Shown here piece after piece: positions 45,221 through 54,064 of a stretch of 64,000 nucleotides of DNA. Every line of letters starts with the position of its first letter. Position 1 is the stretch's first letter. A model generated the notes under the pieces. It ran no database searches. It was not told the DNA's origin and worked only from the letters and a program-made list of their open reading frames with translations. This DNA comes from Phyllobacterium bourgognense (GTDB taxonomy: Bacteria; Pseudomonadota; Alphaproteobacteria; Rhizobiales; Rhizobiaceae). The position numbers and the translations under genes are program-made. The DNA lies in assembly GCF_003337575.1 (NCBI RefSeq), contig NZ_QPJM01000004.1, forward strand, positions 310,001-374,000, in the 5' to 3' direction.

Positions 45221-45992
45221 GCAAGCCATGTTTCTCGCTCCCAGGCACGCCGAAATTCTGGAAATGGCCAAGGAGCACGGACGCGTTCTCGTGGACGATC
45301 TCGCCGTTCATTTCAATGTCACGCCGCAAACCATTCGCAAGGATCTCAACGACCTGTGTGACCAGCGCCTGCTCAACCGTATCCACGGCGGCGCGCTGTT
45401 TCCGTCCGGCGTGCAGAATTTGGAATATGAGGCGCGGCGTTTGATTGCTGCGAGCGAAAAGGAAGCGATTGGCCGCGCCGCGGCCGACCTCATCCCCGAC
45501 AATGCCTCCTTATTTGTCAACATCGGCACCACAACGGAAGCGGTGGGGCAGGCGCTGCTTGACCGCAAGGGCCTGATGATAATTACAAATAATATCAATG
45601 TTGCCAACAAGTTACGTATTTACCCGGACATTGAGGTCGTTATCGCGGGCGGTGTCGTGCGCGGGTCCGACGGCGGAATCGTTGGCGAGGCGGCGGTCGA
45701 TTTCATCCGTCAGTTCAAGGTGGATTTCGCCGTCATCGGAACGTCCGCTATCGACAGCGACGGCGCCTTGCTCGATTTCGATTTCCGGGAGGTCAAGGTG
45801 GCGCAGGCGATCATGGCCAATGCACGCCACGTGATCCTCGTCTCCGACTCAACCAAATTCGAACGCACGGCGCCGGTTCGAATCGGCCATCTTTCGCAAG
45901 TACACACCTTCATCACCGACCGCTGCGAAAGTGAAGCAATCCGCCAGATTTGCGTCGATGCGGACGTTCGGCTCATCGAAACTTCGATTTGA
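45213..45992 (+). CDS. glpR: GlpR, DeoR-family repressor of glycerol metabolism
   Basis: A 259-residue DeoR-family repressor. The N-terminal helix-turn-helix (about 10-60) includes VDDLAVHFNVTPQTIRKDL and LNRIHGGAL, and the C-terminal DeoR sensor domain has NIGTTTEAVGQAL and ADFAVIGTSAIDSDGAL-type segments. GlpR family members sense glycerol 3-phosphate. It precedes glpD and the glycerol ABC transporter on the same strand, with about 130 bases between. A second ATG at 45228 (MFLAPRH) is a plausible alternative start because many relatives begin there and the first ATG has no clear ribosome binding site. Confidence 0.88.
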   Translation: MKAQAMFLAPRHAEILEMAKEHGRVLVDDLAVHFNVTPQTIRKDLNDLCDQRLLNRIHGGALFPSGVQNLEYEARRLIAASEKEAIGRAAADLIPDNASLFVNIGTTTEAVGQALLDRKGLMIITNNINVANKLRIYPDIEVVIAGGVVRGSDGGIVGEAAVDFIRQFKVDFAVIGTSAIDSDGALLDFDFREVKVAQAIMANARHVILVSDSTKFERTAPVRIGHLSQVHTFITDRCESEAIRQICVDADVRLIETSI

Positions 45993-46038
45993 CAATGCAC
46001 TTGTGCGCCGTCGCCATGCGCGGTATAGTTCCTTTTAG

Positions 46039-46086
46039 TTTCGTATTGGTTTCGTAATGCTTCCGTATATCTTTCGCAATTGCGAA
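46039..46086. promoter_or_regulatory. Four 11-bp-phased TTTCGTA repeats before glpD
   Basis: TTTCGTA-like heptamers begin at 46039, 46050, 46061 and 46072 (TTTCGTA, TTTCGTA, TTCCGTA, TTTCGCA), exactly 11 bases apart and so on one DNA face. The last overlaps a perfect palindrome TTCGCAATTGCGAA (46073-46086). They are good candidates for GlpR binding. Confidence 0.65.
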
Positions 46087-46120
46087 GAAATGGTGCGGTG
46101 CGAAATGGGGAGCGCAGGGA

Positions 46121-47656
46121 TTGTCTAACCTGGTCGACATGGTCTACGACATTTTTGTCATCGGCGGCGGCATCAACGGATGCGGCATTGCGCGCGATGC
46201 TGTCGGCCGTGGTTTTTCGGTTTTTCTCGCGGAGATGAACGATCTCGCCAGCGGTACGTCCTCCGGTTCGACCAAGCTCATCCATGGCGGCTTGCGCTAT
46301 CTGGAATATTACGAATTCCGGCTGGTGCGCGAATCGCTGATGGAGCGCGAAGTTCTATGGGCCAGCGCGCCGCATATCATCTGGCCGCTGCGTTTTGTTC
46401 TTCCGCATCATGCTGGGCTGCGTCCAGCCTGGCTCTTGCGGCTCGGACTTGTCCTTTACGATCACATTGGCGGACGCAAGAAGCTTCCGGCCACACGCAC
46501 GCTGGACATGACCCGCGATCCGGCAGCCAAGCCGCTGAAGTCGCTTTATACCAAGGCCTTCGAATATTCCGACTGCTGGGTCAACGATGCGCGGCTGGTC
46601 GCGCTCAATGCTCGTGACGCGGCAGATCGTGGTGCGGTCATTCGCACACGTACGAAAGTTGTCAGTGCCCGCCGCGATGCGGATCACTGGACGCTGACGC
46701 TGCAGGACGGATTGACCGGCGCTACAGAAGAAGTCCGCTCGCGACTTCTGGTCAATGCGGCCGGTCCATGGGTCGATGAGGTATTGACCGGTGTTGTCGG
46801 CAGCAATAATGCGCACAACGTTCGTCTCGTGCAGGGCAGCCACATCGTCGTGAAGAAGAAGTTCGACGATCCGCGCGCCTATTTCTTCCAGAACACCGAT
46901 GGGCGCATCATTTTCGCTATTCCCTACGAGCAGGATTTCACCCTCATCGGCACCACCGACCAGGACTATCACGGCAATCCGGCCGAGGTGAAAATCAGCG
47001 ATGCCGAAATAGATTATCTCTGCGCTGCCGCCAGCGAATATTTCGTCGAGCCGGTGAAGCGCGACCAGGTCGTTTGGACGTATTCGGGCGTGCGTCCGCT
47101 CTACGATGACGGTGCCTCGAAGGCGCAGGAGGCCACGCGCGACTATGTACTGAAGACCGACGCGCCGGAGGGCCGGGCACCTCTGCTCAATATATTCGGT
47201 GGCAAGATCACAACCTTCAGGCGCTTGTCCGAGCATATGCTGGAAAAGATCGAAGACCAGCTTGGCAAGCGCGGCAAGCCCTGGACGGCGGCAGGAACGT
47301 TGCCTGGCGGAGACTTCGCGACGACCGGCTTTGATGAAGAGTTGCACAAGCTGCAGGCCGATTATCCATTTCTCGATCCACGCCATGCACATCGCCTGTT
47401 CCGGCTCTATGGTACGAAGGCACGCTTGGTGCTTGGCAAAGCCGCTTCTGTCGCAGATCTTGGCAGGCATTTCGGCTCTGACCTTTATGAAGCCGAGGTG
47501 CGCTATCAGATCGAGCATGAATGGGCGGTGACGGCTCAGGATGTTTTGTGGCGTCGGACAAAAAAGGGTTTGCATTTGAGTGCCGATGAGGCTGCTGCGC
47601 TCGACCGTTTTATGGAAAATGCTGTCGATAGAAGGCGCCAGATCGCGGCGGAATAG
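46121..47656 (+). CDS. glpD: Glycerol-3-phosphate dehydrogenase GlpD
   Basis: A 511-residue FAD-dependent, membrane-associated dehydrogenase that oxidises sn-glycerol 3-phosphate to dihydroxyacetone phosphate and passes electrons to quinone. The FAD-binding motif DIFVIGGGINGCGIARDA is at the N-terminus, with SSGSTKLIHGGLRYLE after it; LVNAAGPWVD and FTLIGTTDQDY are conserved, and a C-terminal DAO_C domain follows. The reading begins with TTG at 46121, eight bases after GGGGAG; an internal ATG at 46139 would also leave the FAD motif intact. It leads the glycerol transport operon and lies directly behind glpR. Confidence 0.93.
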   Translation: MSNLVDMVYDIFVIGGGINGCGIARDAVGRGFSVFLAEMNDLASGTSSGSTKLIHGGLRYLEYYEFRLVRESLMEREVLWASAPHIIWPLRFVLPHHAGLRPAWLLRLGLVLYDHIGGRKKLPATRTLDMTRDPAAKPLKSLYTKAFEYSDCWVNDARLVALNARDAADRGAVIRTRTKVVSARRDADHWTLTLQDGLTGATEEVRSRLLVNAAGPWVDEVLTGVVGSNNAHNVRLVQGSHIVVKKKFDDPRAYFFQNTDGRIIFAIPYEQDFTLIGTTDQDYHGNPAEVKISDAEIDYLCAAASEYFVEPVKRDQVVWTYSGVRPLYDDGASKAQEATRDYVLKTDAPEGRAPLLNIFGGKITTFRRLSEHMLEKIEDQLGKRGKPWTAAGTLPGGDFATTGFDEELHKLQADYPFLDPRHAHRLFRLYGTKARLVLGKAASVADLGRHFGSDLYEAEVRYQIEHEWAVTAQDVLWRRTKKGLHLSADEAAALDRFMENAVDRRRQIAAE

Positions 47657-47708
47657 AATTGAATGATACGGTGCGGGCAGGCCTGCACTGTCTCTGGGAG
47701 GAGTAAGA

Positions 47709-48791
47709 ATGTTGGAACTGCGGAATGTATCCAAGGTAGTGGGCGGAAAACCCCATCTCAGCGATATTTCGCTGACTTTGGAACATGCAACGCTGAATGT
47801 CCTGCTCGGACCGACCCTGTCCGGCAAGACCAGCCTCATGCGCATCATGGCAGGGCTGGATGTGCCGACCTCCGGCTCTGTCTGGTTCGACGGCAAGGAC
47901 GTGACCGGCGTGCCGGTACAGAAGCGCTCGGTCGCCATGGTCTATCAGCAGTTCATCAATTACCCTGCCTTCACAGTCTACGAGAACATCGCCTCGCCGA
48001 TGCGCGTGGCCGGTGCCGACAAGGCGACAATCGACCGCGAAGTGCGCAAGGCGGCCGAAATGCTGAAGCTCACGCCCTTCCTCGATCGCACGCCGCTCAA
48101 TCTTTCCGGCGGTCAGCAGCAGCGCACTGCGCTGGCACGCGCCATCGTGAAGAACGCCAAGCTGGTTCTGCTCGACGAGCCGCTTGCCAATCTCGATTAC
48201 AAGCTGCGTGAGGAGCTGCGTCAGGAACTGCCGAGGATTTTCGCCGAATCCGGTACGATCTTCGTCTATGCCACGACCGAGCCGCATGAGGCGCTGCTGC
48301 TTGGTGGCAACACGGCGACATTGTCCGAAGGCCGCATCACCCAGTTCGGGCCGACCATAGATGTCTTCCGCAAGCCTGACGACTTGATCACCGCGCAGAC
48401 CTTTGCCGATCCGCCACTCAACACGATTGCGCTGGCGAAGTTTGGCAAAGCATTTCAGCTCGAAGGCGGCGTTACGCTGCCAGTACCGGCGCATCTCGCG
48501 GAGTTCGCCGACGGTACTTATACGATCGGTTTCCAGCCGCATCACGTGAATACGAGCCGCAGGAATCCTGACGAGATCGGCCTTAGAGCCACGGTTACGG
48601 CCACCGAGATCACAGGTTCTGAAAGCTTTGTTCATCTTTCCTTCGCCGATGCGCGTTGGACGATGCTGACGCATGGCATCCACATCTACGCGCCCGATGA
48701 GGAGATCGACATCTTCATCGATCCGCGCAATCTGGTAATTTTCGACGCGAGCGGCAATTCCGTCAGCCGCCGCCAGAAGCTGGCGGCATAG
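47709..48791 (+). CDS. glpS: GlpS, glycerol ABC transporter ATP-binding protein
   Basis: A 360-residue ATPase of the rhizobial glycerol importer GlpSTPQUV. Walker A is GPTLSGKTS, an unusual but valid form, the signature is LSGGQQQRTALARAI, and Walker B is VLLDEPLANLD. The switch position reads VYATTEPHEA, where a threonine-glutamate replaces the usual histidine-aspartate (THDQ). A TOBE-like C-terminal domain follows (GFQPHHVN). GGGAGGAG precedes the ATG. It pairs with GlpT, encoded nine bases downstream, in a heterodimeric ATPase. Confidence 0.88.
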   Translation: MLELRNVSKVVGGKPHLSDISLTLEHATLNVLLGPTLSGKTSLMRIMAGLDVPTSGSVWFDGKDVTGVPVQKRSVAMVYQQFINYPAFTVYENIASPMRVAGADKATIDREVRKAAEMLKLTPFLDRTPLNLSGGQQQRTALARAIVKNAKLVLLDEPLANLDYKLREELRQELPRIFAESGTIFVYATTEPHEALLLGGNTATLSEGRITQFGPTIDVFRKPDDLITAQTFADPPLNTIALAKFGKAFQLEGGVTLPVPAHLAEFADGTYTIGFQPHHVNTSRRNPDEIGLRATVTATEITGSESFVHLSFADARWTMLTHGIHIYAPDEEIDIFIDPRNLVIFDASGNSVSRRQKLAA

Positions 48792-48799
48792 GGGGAACC

Positions 48800-49867
48800 A
48801 TGGCACGCATCGACCTCGACCATATTCGTCACGCCTACAGTCCCAACCCGAAGTCGGACAAGGACTATGCGCTGAAGGAAGTCCATCACAGCTGGGAAGA
48901 CGGCGGTGCCTATGCCCTGCTCGGACCGTCCGGTTGCGGCAAGACCACGCTCTTGAACATCATATCCGGGTTGATCCATCCCTCGCATGGACAATTGCTC
49001 TTCGACGGCGTTGACGTGACCACCCTGTCCACGCAGGAACGCAACATCGCGCAGGTCTTCCAGTTCCCGGTTATCTACGACACGATGACCGTTTACGACA
49101 ATCTCGCCTTTCCCTTGCGCAACCGCGGCGTTCCAGAAGCGGAAATCGACCGCAAGGTGCGCGAGACGCTGGAGATGATCGACCTTGCCAGCTGGGCAAA
49201 AAAGAAGGCACGCGGCCTTACCGCCGACCAGAAGCAGAAGATTTCGCTCGGCCGCGGTCTCGTCCGTTCCGACGTCAACGCGATCCTTTTCGACGAGCCG
49301 CTTACGGTTATCGACCCGCACATGAAGTGGGTGCTCCGGTCGCAGTTGAAACAGTTGCACCAGCGCTTTGGCTACACGATGGTCTATGTCACGCACGACC
49401 AGACGGAAGCGCTGACCTTCGCCCAGAAAGTCGTCGTCATGTATGACGGCGAGATCGTGCAGATCGGCACACCGGAAGAATTGTTCGAGCGGCCGAAACA
49501 CACTTTCGTCGGGTATTTCATCGGCTCGCCCGGCATGAATGTCATGCCCGTGAAGCTTTCCGGGGGGATGGCGCAGATCGGCAGCCATCAGATCGAGTTG
49601 CCTTCGCCGGTAATGCCTGCCAATGCGAAGATCATCGAACTTGGCATCCGTCCGGAATATGTGCGGCTCGGGCGCGCGGGGATGCCGGTGAAAATTGCCA
49701 AGGTAGAGGATATCGGGCGGCACAAGATCGTCCGGACCCGGCTCGAAAACCAGGACATAGCCATCATTGTCGAGGAGGGCGGGGATATCCCTGCCGAACC
49801 GCACATCGCCTTCGACCCGAAGGGCATCAACATCTATGCCGATAGCTGGCGCGTGGGAGGGCAGTAG
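48800..49867 (+). CDS. glpT: GlpT, glycerol ABC transporter ATP-binding protein
   Basis: A 355-residue ATPase, partner of GlpS. Walker A is canonical (GPSGCGKTT), and the switch histidine is present in VYVTHDQTEA. The ABC signature is degenerate: LTADQKQKISLGRGLV replaces LSGGQ, while Walker B reads AILFDEPLTVID. Thus the two subunits carry complementary defects, since GlpS lacks the switch histidine, and one of the two composite ATP sites may be inactive or merely structural. A TOBE-type C-terminus follows (GIRPEYVRLG). The name follows the R. leguminosarum glycerol system and is not the E. coli GlpT antiporter. Confidence 0.88.
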   Translation: MARIDLDHIRHAYSPNPKSDKDYALKEVHHSWEDGGAYALLGPSGCGKTTLLNIISGLIHPSHGQLLFDGVDVTTLSTQERNIAQVFQFPVIYDTMTVYDNLAFPLRNRGVPEAEIDRKVRETLEMIDLASWAKKKARGLTADQKQKISLGRGLVRSDVNAILFDEPLTVIDPHMKWVLRSQLKQLHQRFGYTMVYVTHDQTEALTFAQKVVVMYDGEIVQIGTPEELFERPKHTFVGYFIGSPGMNVMPVKLSGGMAQIGSHQIELPSPVMPANAKIIELGIRPEYVRLGRAGMPVKIAKVEDIGRHKIVRTRLENQDIAIIVEEGGDIPAEPHIAFDPKGINIYADSWRVGGQ

Positions 49868-49869
49868 CC

Positions 49870-50736
49870 ATGGAGAAAACCTGGAACAACAAAGCCTGGT
49901 TCATGGTCTTGCCCGTACTGCTGCTCGTGGCTTTTTCAGCCGTTGTCCCGCTGATGACCGTGGTCAATTATTCGGTGCAGGATACGTTCGGCAACAACCA
50001 GTTCTTCTGGGCCGGAACCGACTGGTTTGACGAAATTCTCCACTCCGAACGCTTTCACGCAGCGCTCGGGCGCAACCTCGTCTTCTCCTTCATCATTCTT
50101 GCAATCGAGGTCCCGCTGGGCATCATCATCGCGCTCAATATGCCGCGCAAGGGCTGGGGGGTTCCCGTCTGCCTGGTCCTGATGGCATTGCCCTTGCTCA
50201 TACCGTGGAATGTCGTCGGTACCATCTGGCAAGTGTTTGGACGTGTCGATATCGGGCTTCTCGGACGCACGCTGGCGAATCTCGGCATCAATTACAATTA
50301 TGTGCAGAATCCGATGCATGCCTGGTTTACCGTCATAATCATGGATATCTGGCACTGGACGAGCCTCGTCGTCCTCCTCTGCTACGCCGGTCTCGTTTCG
50401 ATCCCTGATGCCTTCTACCAGGCAGCCAAGATTGATGGTGCGTCGCGCTGGGCAGTTTTCCGCTACATCCAGTTGCCCAAGATGAACCGCGTGCTGCTGA
50501 TCGCCGTGTTGCTGCGCTTCATGGATAGTTTCATGATCTACACCGAGCCCTTCGTCGTCACCGGCGGTGGCCCCGGCAATTCGACGACGTTCCTGTCGAT
50601 CGATCTCGTCAAGATGGCAGTCGGCCAGTTCGACCTTGGTCCGGCAGCGGCCATGTCGATCATCTACTTCCTGATCATTCTCTTGCTGTCATGGGTCTTC
50701 TACACCGTCATGACCAACTACGATGCGGAGCGCTGA
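49870..50736 (+). CDS. glpP: GlpP, glycerol ABC transporter permease
   Basis: A 288-residue inner-membrane permease of the MalF type with six hydrophobic segments, the first near residues 10-30 (WFMVLPVLLLVAFSAVVPL). The EAA loop reads QAAKIDGASRWAVFRYIQLP. The ATG follows the glpT stop by two bases, preceded by GGGAGGGCAG. It forms the channel with GlpQ. Confidence 0.88.
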   Translation: MEKTWNNKAWFMVLPVLLLVAFSAVVPLMTVVNYSVQDTFGNNQFFWAGTDWFDEILHSERFHAALGRNLVFSFIILAIEVPLGIIIALNMPRKGWGVPVCLVLMALPLLIPWNVVGTIWQVFGRVDIGLLGRTLANLGINYNYVQNPMHAWFTVIIMDIWHWTSLVVLLCYAGLVSIPDAFYQAAKIDGASRWAVFRYIQLPKMNRVLLIAVLLRFMDSFMIYTEPFVVTGGGPGNSTTFLSIDLVKMAVGQFDLGPAAAMSIIYFLIILLLSWVFYTVMTNYDAER

Positions 50737-50737
50737 A

Positions 50738-51643
50738 ATGTCGGTGCAACAAGACACACTTGCACGCACAAGCGGACGTCCGGAGGCCGAACAGCACCGG
50801 ATCGACAAGGCGCTCGCCCGCAAGATGCGCAAACGCGGCGATGAATCGAAGTTCTGGTGGCTGATCCCGACGCTGTACATCATCTTTTTGATGCTGCCGA
50901 TCTACTGGCTCATCAATATGAGCTTCAAGACCAACCAGGAAATCCTCGGCGCTTTCTCGCTGTGGCCGCAGAACCCCACCTTGCACAACTACGCGGTCAT
51001 CTTCACCGATCCATCCTGGTACAAGGGTTATATCAATTCCATCATCTATGTGGTGATGAACACGGCGATCTCGGTGCTGGTAGCATTGCCCGCAGCTTAT
51101 GCCTTCTCGCGTTACCGCTTCCTCGGCGACAAACACCTGTTCTTCTGGCTGCTGACCAATCGTATGGCGCCGCCCGCCGTGTTTGCGTTGCCTTTCTTCC
51201 AGCTTTATTCGGCCTTTGGCCTGATCGATACGCACATCGCCGTGGCGCTCGCGCACTGCCTGTTCAACGTCCCGCTGGCCGTGTGGATTCTTGAAGGCTT
51301 CATGTCGGGCGTTCCGAAAGAAATCGACGAAACCGCCTATATCGACGGCTACTCCTTCCCGCGTTTCTTCGTGAAGATATTCGTACCGCTCATCGCCAGC
51401 GGCATCGGCGTTGCTGCCTTCTTCTGCTTCATGTTCTCATGGGTGGAATTGCTGATCGCCCGCACCCTGACGACGACCGCGGCAAAGCCGATCGCCGCCA
51501 TCATGACCCGCACGGTTTCCGCTTCCGGCATGGATTGGGGCGTTCTTGCCGCTGCCGGGGTGCTGACCATCATTCCGGGCGCGATCGTTATTTACTTCGT
51601 CCGCAATTACATCGCCAAGGGCTTCGCCCTGGGGAGGGTATAA
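50738..51643 (+). CDS. glpQ: GlpQ, glycerol ABC transporter permease
   Basis: A 301-residue MalG-type permease. An extended cytoplasmic N-terminus of about 40 polar residues precedes the first membrane segment (LIPTLYIIFLMLPIYWLI). The EAA loop is ETAYIDGYSFPRFFVKIFVP. I start at the ATG at 50738 just after the glpP stop, preceded by GGAG; an ATG at 50723 overlaps glpP. Its stop codon overlaps the next ATG. Not to be confused with the E. coli phosphodiesterase of the same symbol. Confidence 0.88.
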   Translation: MSVQQDTLARTSGRPEAEQHRIDKALARKMRKRGDESKFWWLIPTLYIIFLMLPIYWLINMSFKTNQEILGAFSLWPQNPTLHNYAVIFTDPSWYKGYINSIIYVVMNTAISVLVALPAAYAFSRYRFLGDKHLFFWLLTNRMAPPAVFALPFFQLYSAFGLIDTHIAVALAHCLFNVPLAVWILEGFMSGVPKEIDETAYIDGYSFPRFFVKIFVPLIASGIGVAAFFCFMFSWVELLIARTLTTTAAKPIAAIMTRTVSASGMDWGVLAAAGVLTIIPGAIVIYFVRNYIAKGFALGRV

Positions 51644-52050
51644 TGGAAATGACAAGGCGTTGGCCTGTAGTGCTGGCGGCAGTCGTCGCCGCTTTCGCAA
51701 TCATGGTCGGGCTGCTCGTGGGAGCGGTTCCTTTCAAGGATGGTGCGCGCGACTGGTTCGCGCCACTGGCCAAAGGCGGTTGGATGGCCTGGACTTTCCC
51801 GACGGCACTGTTTTTCTTGACTATTTTCTTTCTGATGTCGCTGATGGCCGTATGGGAATATGCATCTCCAGGTGGCAATCCGCGTGTCGGCATCCTGCGC
51901 TTTGAAACCACACGCGGCGACCGCCTGTTCGTGTCGCTGCTCGGCAGCGCATTCATTCACCTCGCCTGGCTCGGACTGATCGGTCCGAACCTCTGGTGGG
52001 CTCTGGCTCTCTCTGTGGTCTACGCAATCGGCGTATTCCGCTTTGTCTAG
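51643..52050 (+). CDS. glpU: GlpU, DUF2160 small membrane protein of the glycerol transporter operon
   Basis: A 135-residue inner-membrane protein with about four hydrophobic segments and no soluble domain. It begins MEMTRRWPVVLAAVVAAF and contains the conserved WEYASPGGNPRVGILRFET between the second and third segments. It matches the DUF2160 proteins always found inside glycerol ABC operons of this type; function is unknown, possibly assembly or regulation of the permease. Its ATG overlaps the glpQ stop (TAATG), so translation is coupled. Confidence 0.85.
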   Translation: MEMTRRWPVVLAAVVAAFAIMVGLLVGAVPFKDGARDWFAPLAKGGWMAWTFPTALFFLTIFFLMSLMAVWEYASPGGNPRVGILRFETTRGDRLFVSLLGSAFIHLAWLGLIGPNLWWALALSVVYAIGVFRFV

Positions 52051-52114
52051 AAACAATATGTCCGGCACCCGCCGGACAATTGACGATGCAATCGCAACTC
52101 TGGGAGGACTACAT

Positions 52115-53839
52115 ATGCGAACGCGATTATTGACAACAACCACAGCCCTCGCGCTGCTGTTTGGCGCAGGCAATGCCTGGGCCGGCATGGACGAGGCAAA
52201 GGCTTTCCTCGATAAGGAAATCGGCGATATGTCGACCCTCGATCGAGCCGGGCAGGAAAAGGAAATGCAGTGGTTCGTCGATGCGGCAAAGCCTTTTGCC
52301 GGTATGGACATCAAGGTGGTCTCAGAGACCATCACCACGCATGAATACGAGTCGAAGACCCTTGCCAAGGCGTTCACCGATATTACGGGCATCAAGATCA
52401 CGCACGATCTGATCGGTGAAGGCGACGTCGTTGAAAAACTGCAGACACAGATGCAGTCGGGCGAAAACGTCTATGATGCCTATATCAATGATAGCGATCT
52501 GATCGGTACCCACTGGCGCTATCAGCAGGCGCGCAGCCTGACCGACTGGATGACGAACGAAGGCAAGGACGTTACCAATCCCGAACTCGACATTGACGAC
52601 TTCATCGGCAAGTCGTTCACCACTGCGCCAGACGGCAAGCTCTATCAGCTGCCTGACCAGCAGTTCGCGAACCTCTACTGGTTCCGCTACGACTGGTTCA
52701 ACGACGAGAAGAACAAGGCGGACTTCAAGGCGAAGTATGGCTACGACCTCGGCGTTCCGGTCAACTGGTCGGCCTATGAGGATATTGCCGAGTTCTTCAC
52801 CGGCCGCGAAGTGGACGGCAAGAAGGTCTATGGCCACATGGACTATGGCAAGAAGGACCCGTCACTGGGCTGGCGCTTCACGGATGCCTGGCTTTCGATG
52901 GCCGGCAATGGTGACAAGGGGATCCCGAACGGCAAGCCTGTCGACGAATGGGGCATCAAGGTCGATGCGAATTCGCGGCCCGTCGGCTCGTGCGTGGCAC
53001 GCGGTGGTGACACCAACGGCCCGGCTGCGGTCTATTCGATCCAGAAGTATCTGGACTGGATGAAGGCCTATGCTCCGGCCGCAGCGCAGGGCATGACCTT
53101 CTCGGAGTCGGGACCGGTGCCATCGCAGGGCGAGGTTGCCCAGCAGATGTTCACCTACACGGCCTTCACGGCCGACTTCGTCAAGCCCGGCCTGCCCGTT
53201 GTCAATGAGGATGGCACGCCGAAATGGCGTTTCGCCCCATCGCCGCATGGCGTCTACTGGAAGGACGGCATGAAGCTCGGCTACCAGGACGCCGGATCCT
53301 GGACATTGCTCAAGTCCACTCCGGACGATCGTGCCAAGGCGGCCTGGCTCTATGCACAGTTCGTCACGTCCAAGACCGTTGACGTGAAGAAGAGCCATGT
53401 TGGTCTTACCTTCATCCGTCAGTCGACGCTCGATCACAAGTCGTTCACTGACCGCGCGCCGAAGCTTGGCGGCCTGATCGAGTTCTACCGCTCGCCGGCT
53501 CGCTTGCAATGGTCCCCGACTGGTACCAATGTTCCGGATTATCCGAAGCTGGCTCAGCTCTGGTGGCAGGCGATCGGCGATGCGTCTTCCGGTGCGAAAT
53601 CCGCACAGGAAGCCATGGACTCGCTGTGTTCCGAGCAGGAGAAGGTTCTCGGACGCCTCGAAAAGTCAGGCGTGCAGGGTGATATCGGTCCGAAACTGGC
53701 CGAAGAACATGACCTTGCCTACTGGAATGCCGATGCCGTCAAAAACGGCAATCTTGCTCCGCAGTTGAAGGTCGAGAACGAAAAGGAAAAGCCCCAGACC
53801 ATCAACTACGATGAACTGGTCAAGAGCTGGAACAAGTAA
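52115..53839 (+). CDS. glpV: GlpV, glycerol ABC transporter substrate-binding protein
   Basis: A 574-residue periplasmic binding protein, larger than typical sugar-binding proteins, as known for the glycerol system. The signal peptide covers about residues 1-24 (LLTTTTALALLFGAGNAWA, then GMD). The mature protein begins with a helical segment, then KVVSETITTHEYESKTL and YDAYINDSDLIG. The ATG at 52115 follows GGGAGGA by seven bases. It is the last gene of the operon and is followed by a strong terminator. Confidence 0.9.
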   Translation: MRTRLLTTTTALALLFGAGNAWAGMDEAKAFLDKEIGDMSTLDRAGQEKEMQWFVDAAKPFAGMDIKVVSETITTHEYESKTLAKAFTDITGIKITHDLIGEGDVVEKLQTQMQSGENVYDAYINDSDLIGTHWRYQQARSLTDWMTNEGKDVTNPELDIDDFIGKSFTTAPDGKLYQLPDQQFANLYWFRYDWFNDEKNKADFKAKYGYDLGVPVNWSAYEDIAEFFTGREVDGKKVYGHMDYGKKDPSLGWRFTDAWLSMAGNGDKGIPNGKPVDEWGIKVDANSRPVGSCVARGGDTNGPAAVYSIQKYLDWMKAYAPAAAQGMTFSESGPVPSQGEVAQQMFTYTAFTADFVKPGLPVVNEDGTPKWRFAPSPHGVYWKDGMKLGYQDAGSWTLLKSTPDDRAKAAWLYAQFVTSKTVDVKKSHVGLTFIRQSTLDHKSFTDRAPKLGGLIEFYRSPARLQWSPTGTNVPDYPKLAQLWWQAIGDASSGAKSAQEAMDSLCSEQEKVLGRLEKSGVQGDIGPKLAEEHDLAYWNADAVKNGNLAPQLKVENEKEKPQTINYDELVKSWNK

Positions 53840-53863
53840 GTTCCAGGCGTATTGGTGGGGGGA

Positions 53864-53894
53864 GGGGCGGCGTTTCGGCGCTGCCCCTTTTTTG
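53864..53894 (+). terminator. Intrinsic terminator after glpV
   Basis: GGGGCGGCG pairs with CGCTGCCCC (one G-T wobble) around a short loop and is followed by a run of seven T. It lies about 25 bases after the glpV stop, ending the glycerol operon. Confidence 0.85.
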
Positions 53895-54064
53895 TTGATC
53901 TGAACCACTCAGAACTGCCAAAGCTAACTCACGAAGAGCCGTCTTCAGCCTAGTTATTGACAAACAGACGCGGCTCGAAGGAATATCCAAGAGCTGCGTA
54001 GGCTGCATCGACACAAGGTCGAAAGGGCAATGCCCGCCTCCATGATGTAACAACAGATGCGCCT

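Noticed and set aside
46355-47938. 527-codon minus-strand open frame opposite glpD
   Set aside because: It lies antisense to a complete, well-conserved glpD and the start of glpS, and its protein has no family character. Long antisense frames are common in G+C-rich coding DNA.
47610-48806. 398-codon minus-strand open frame opposite glpS
   Set aside because: Antisense to an ATPase gene with all motifs intact.
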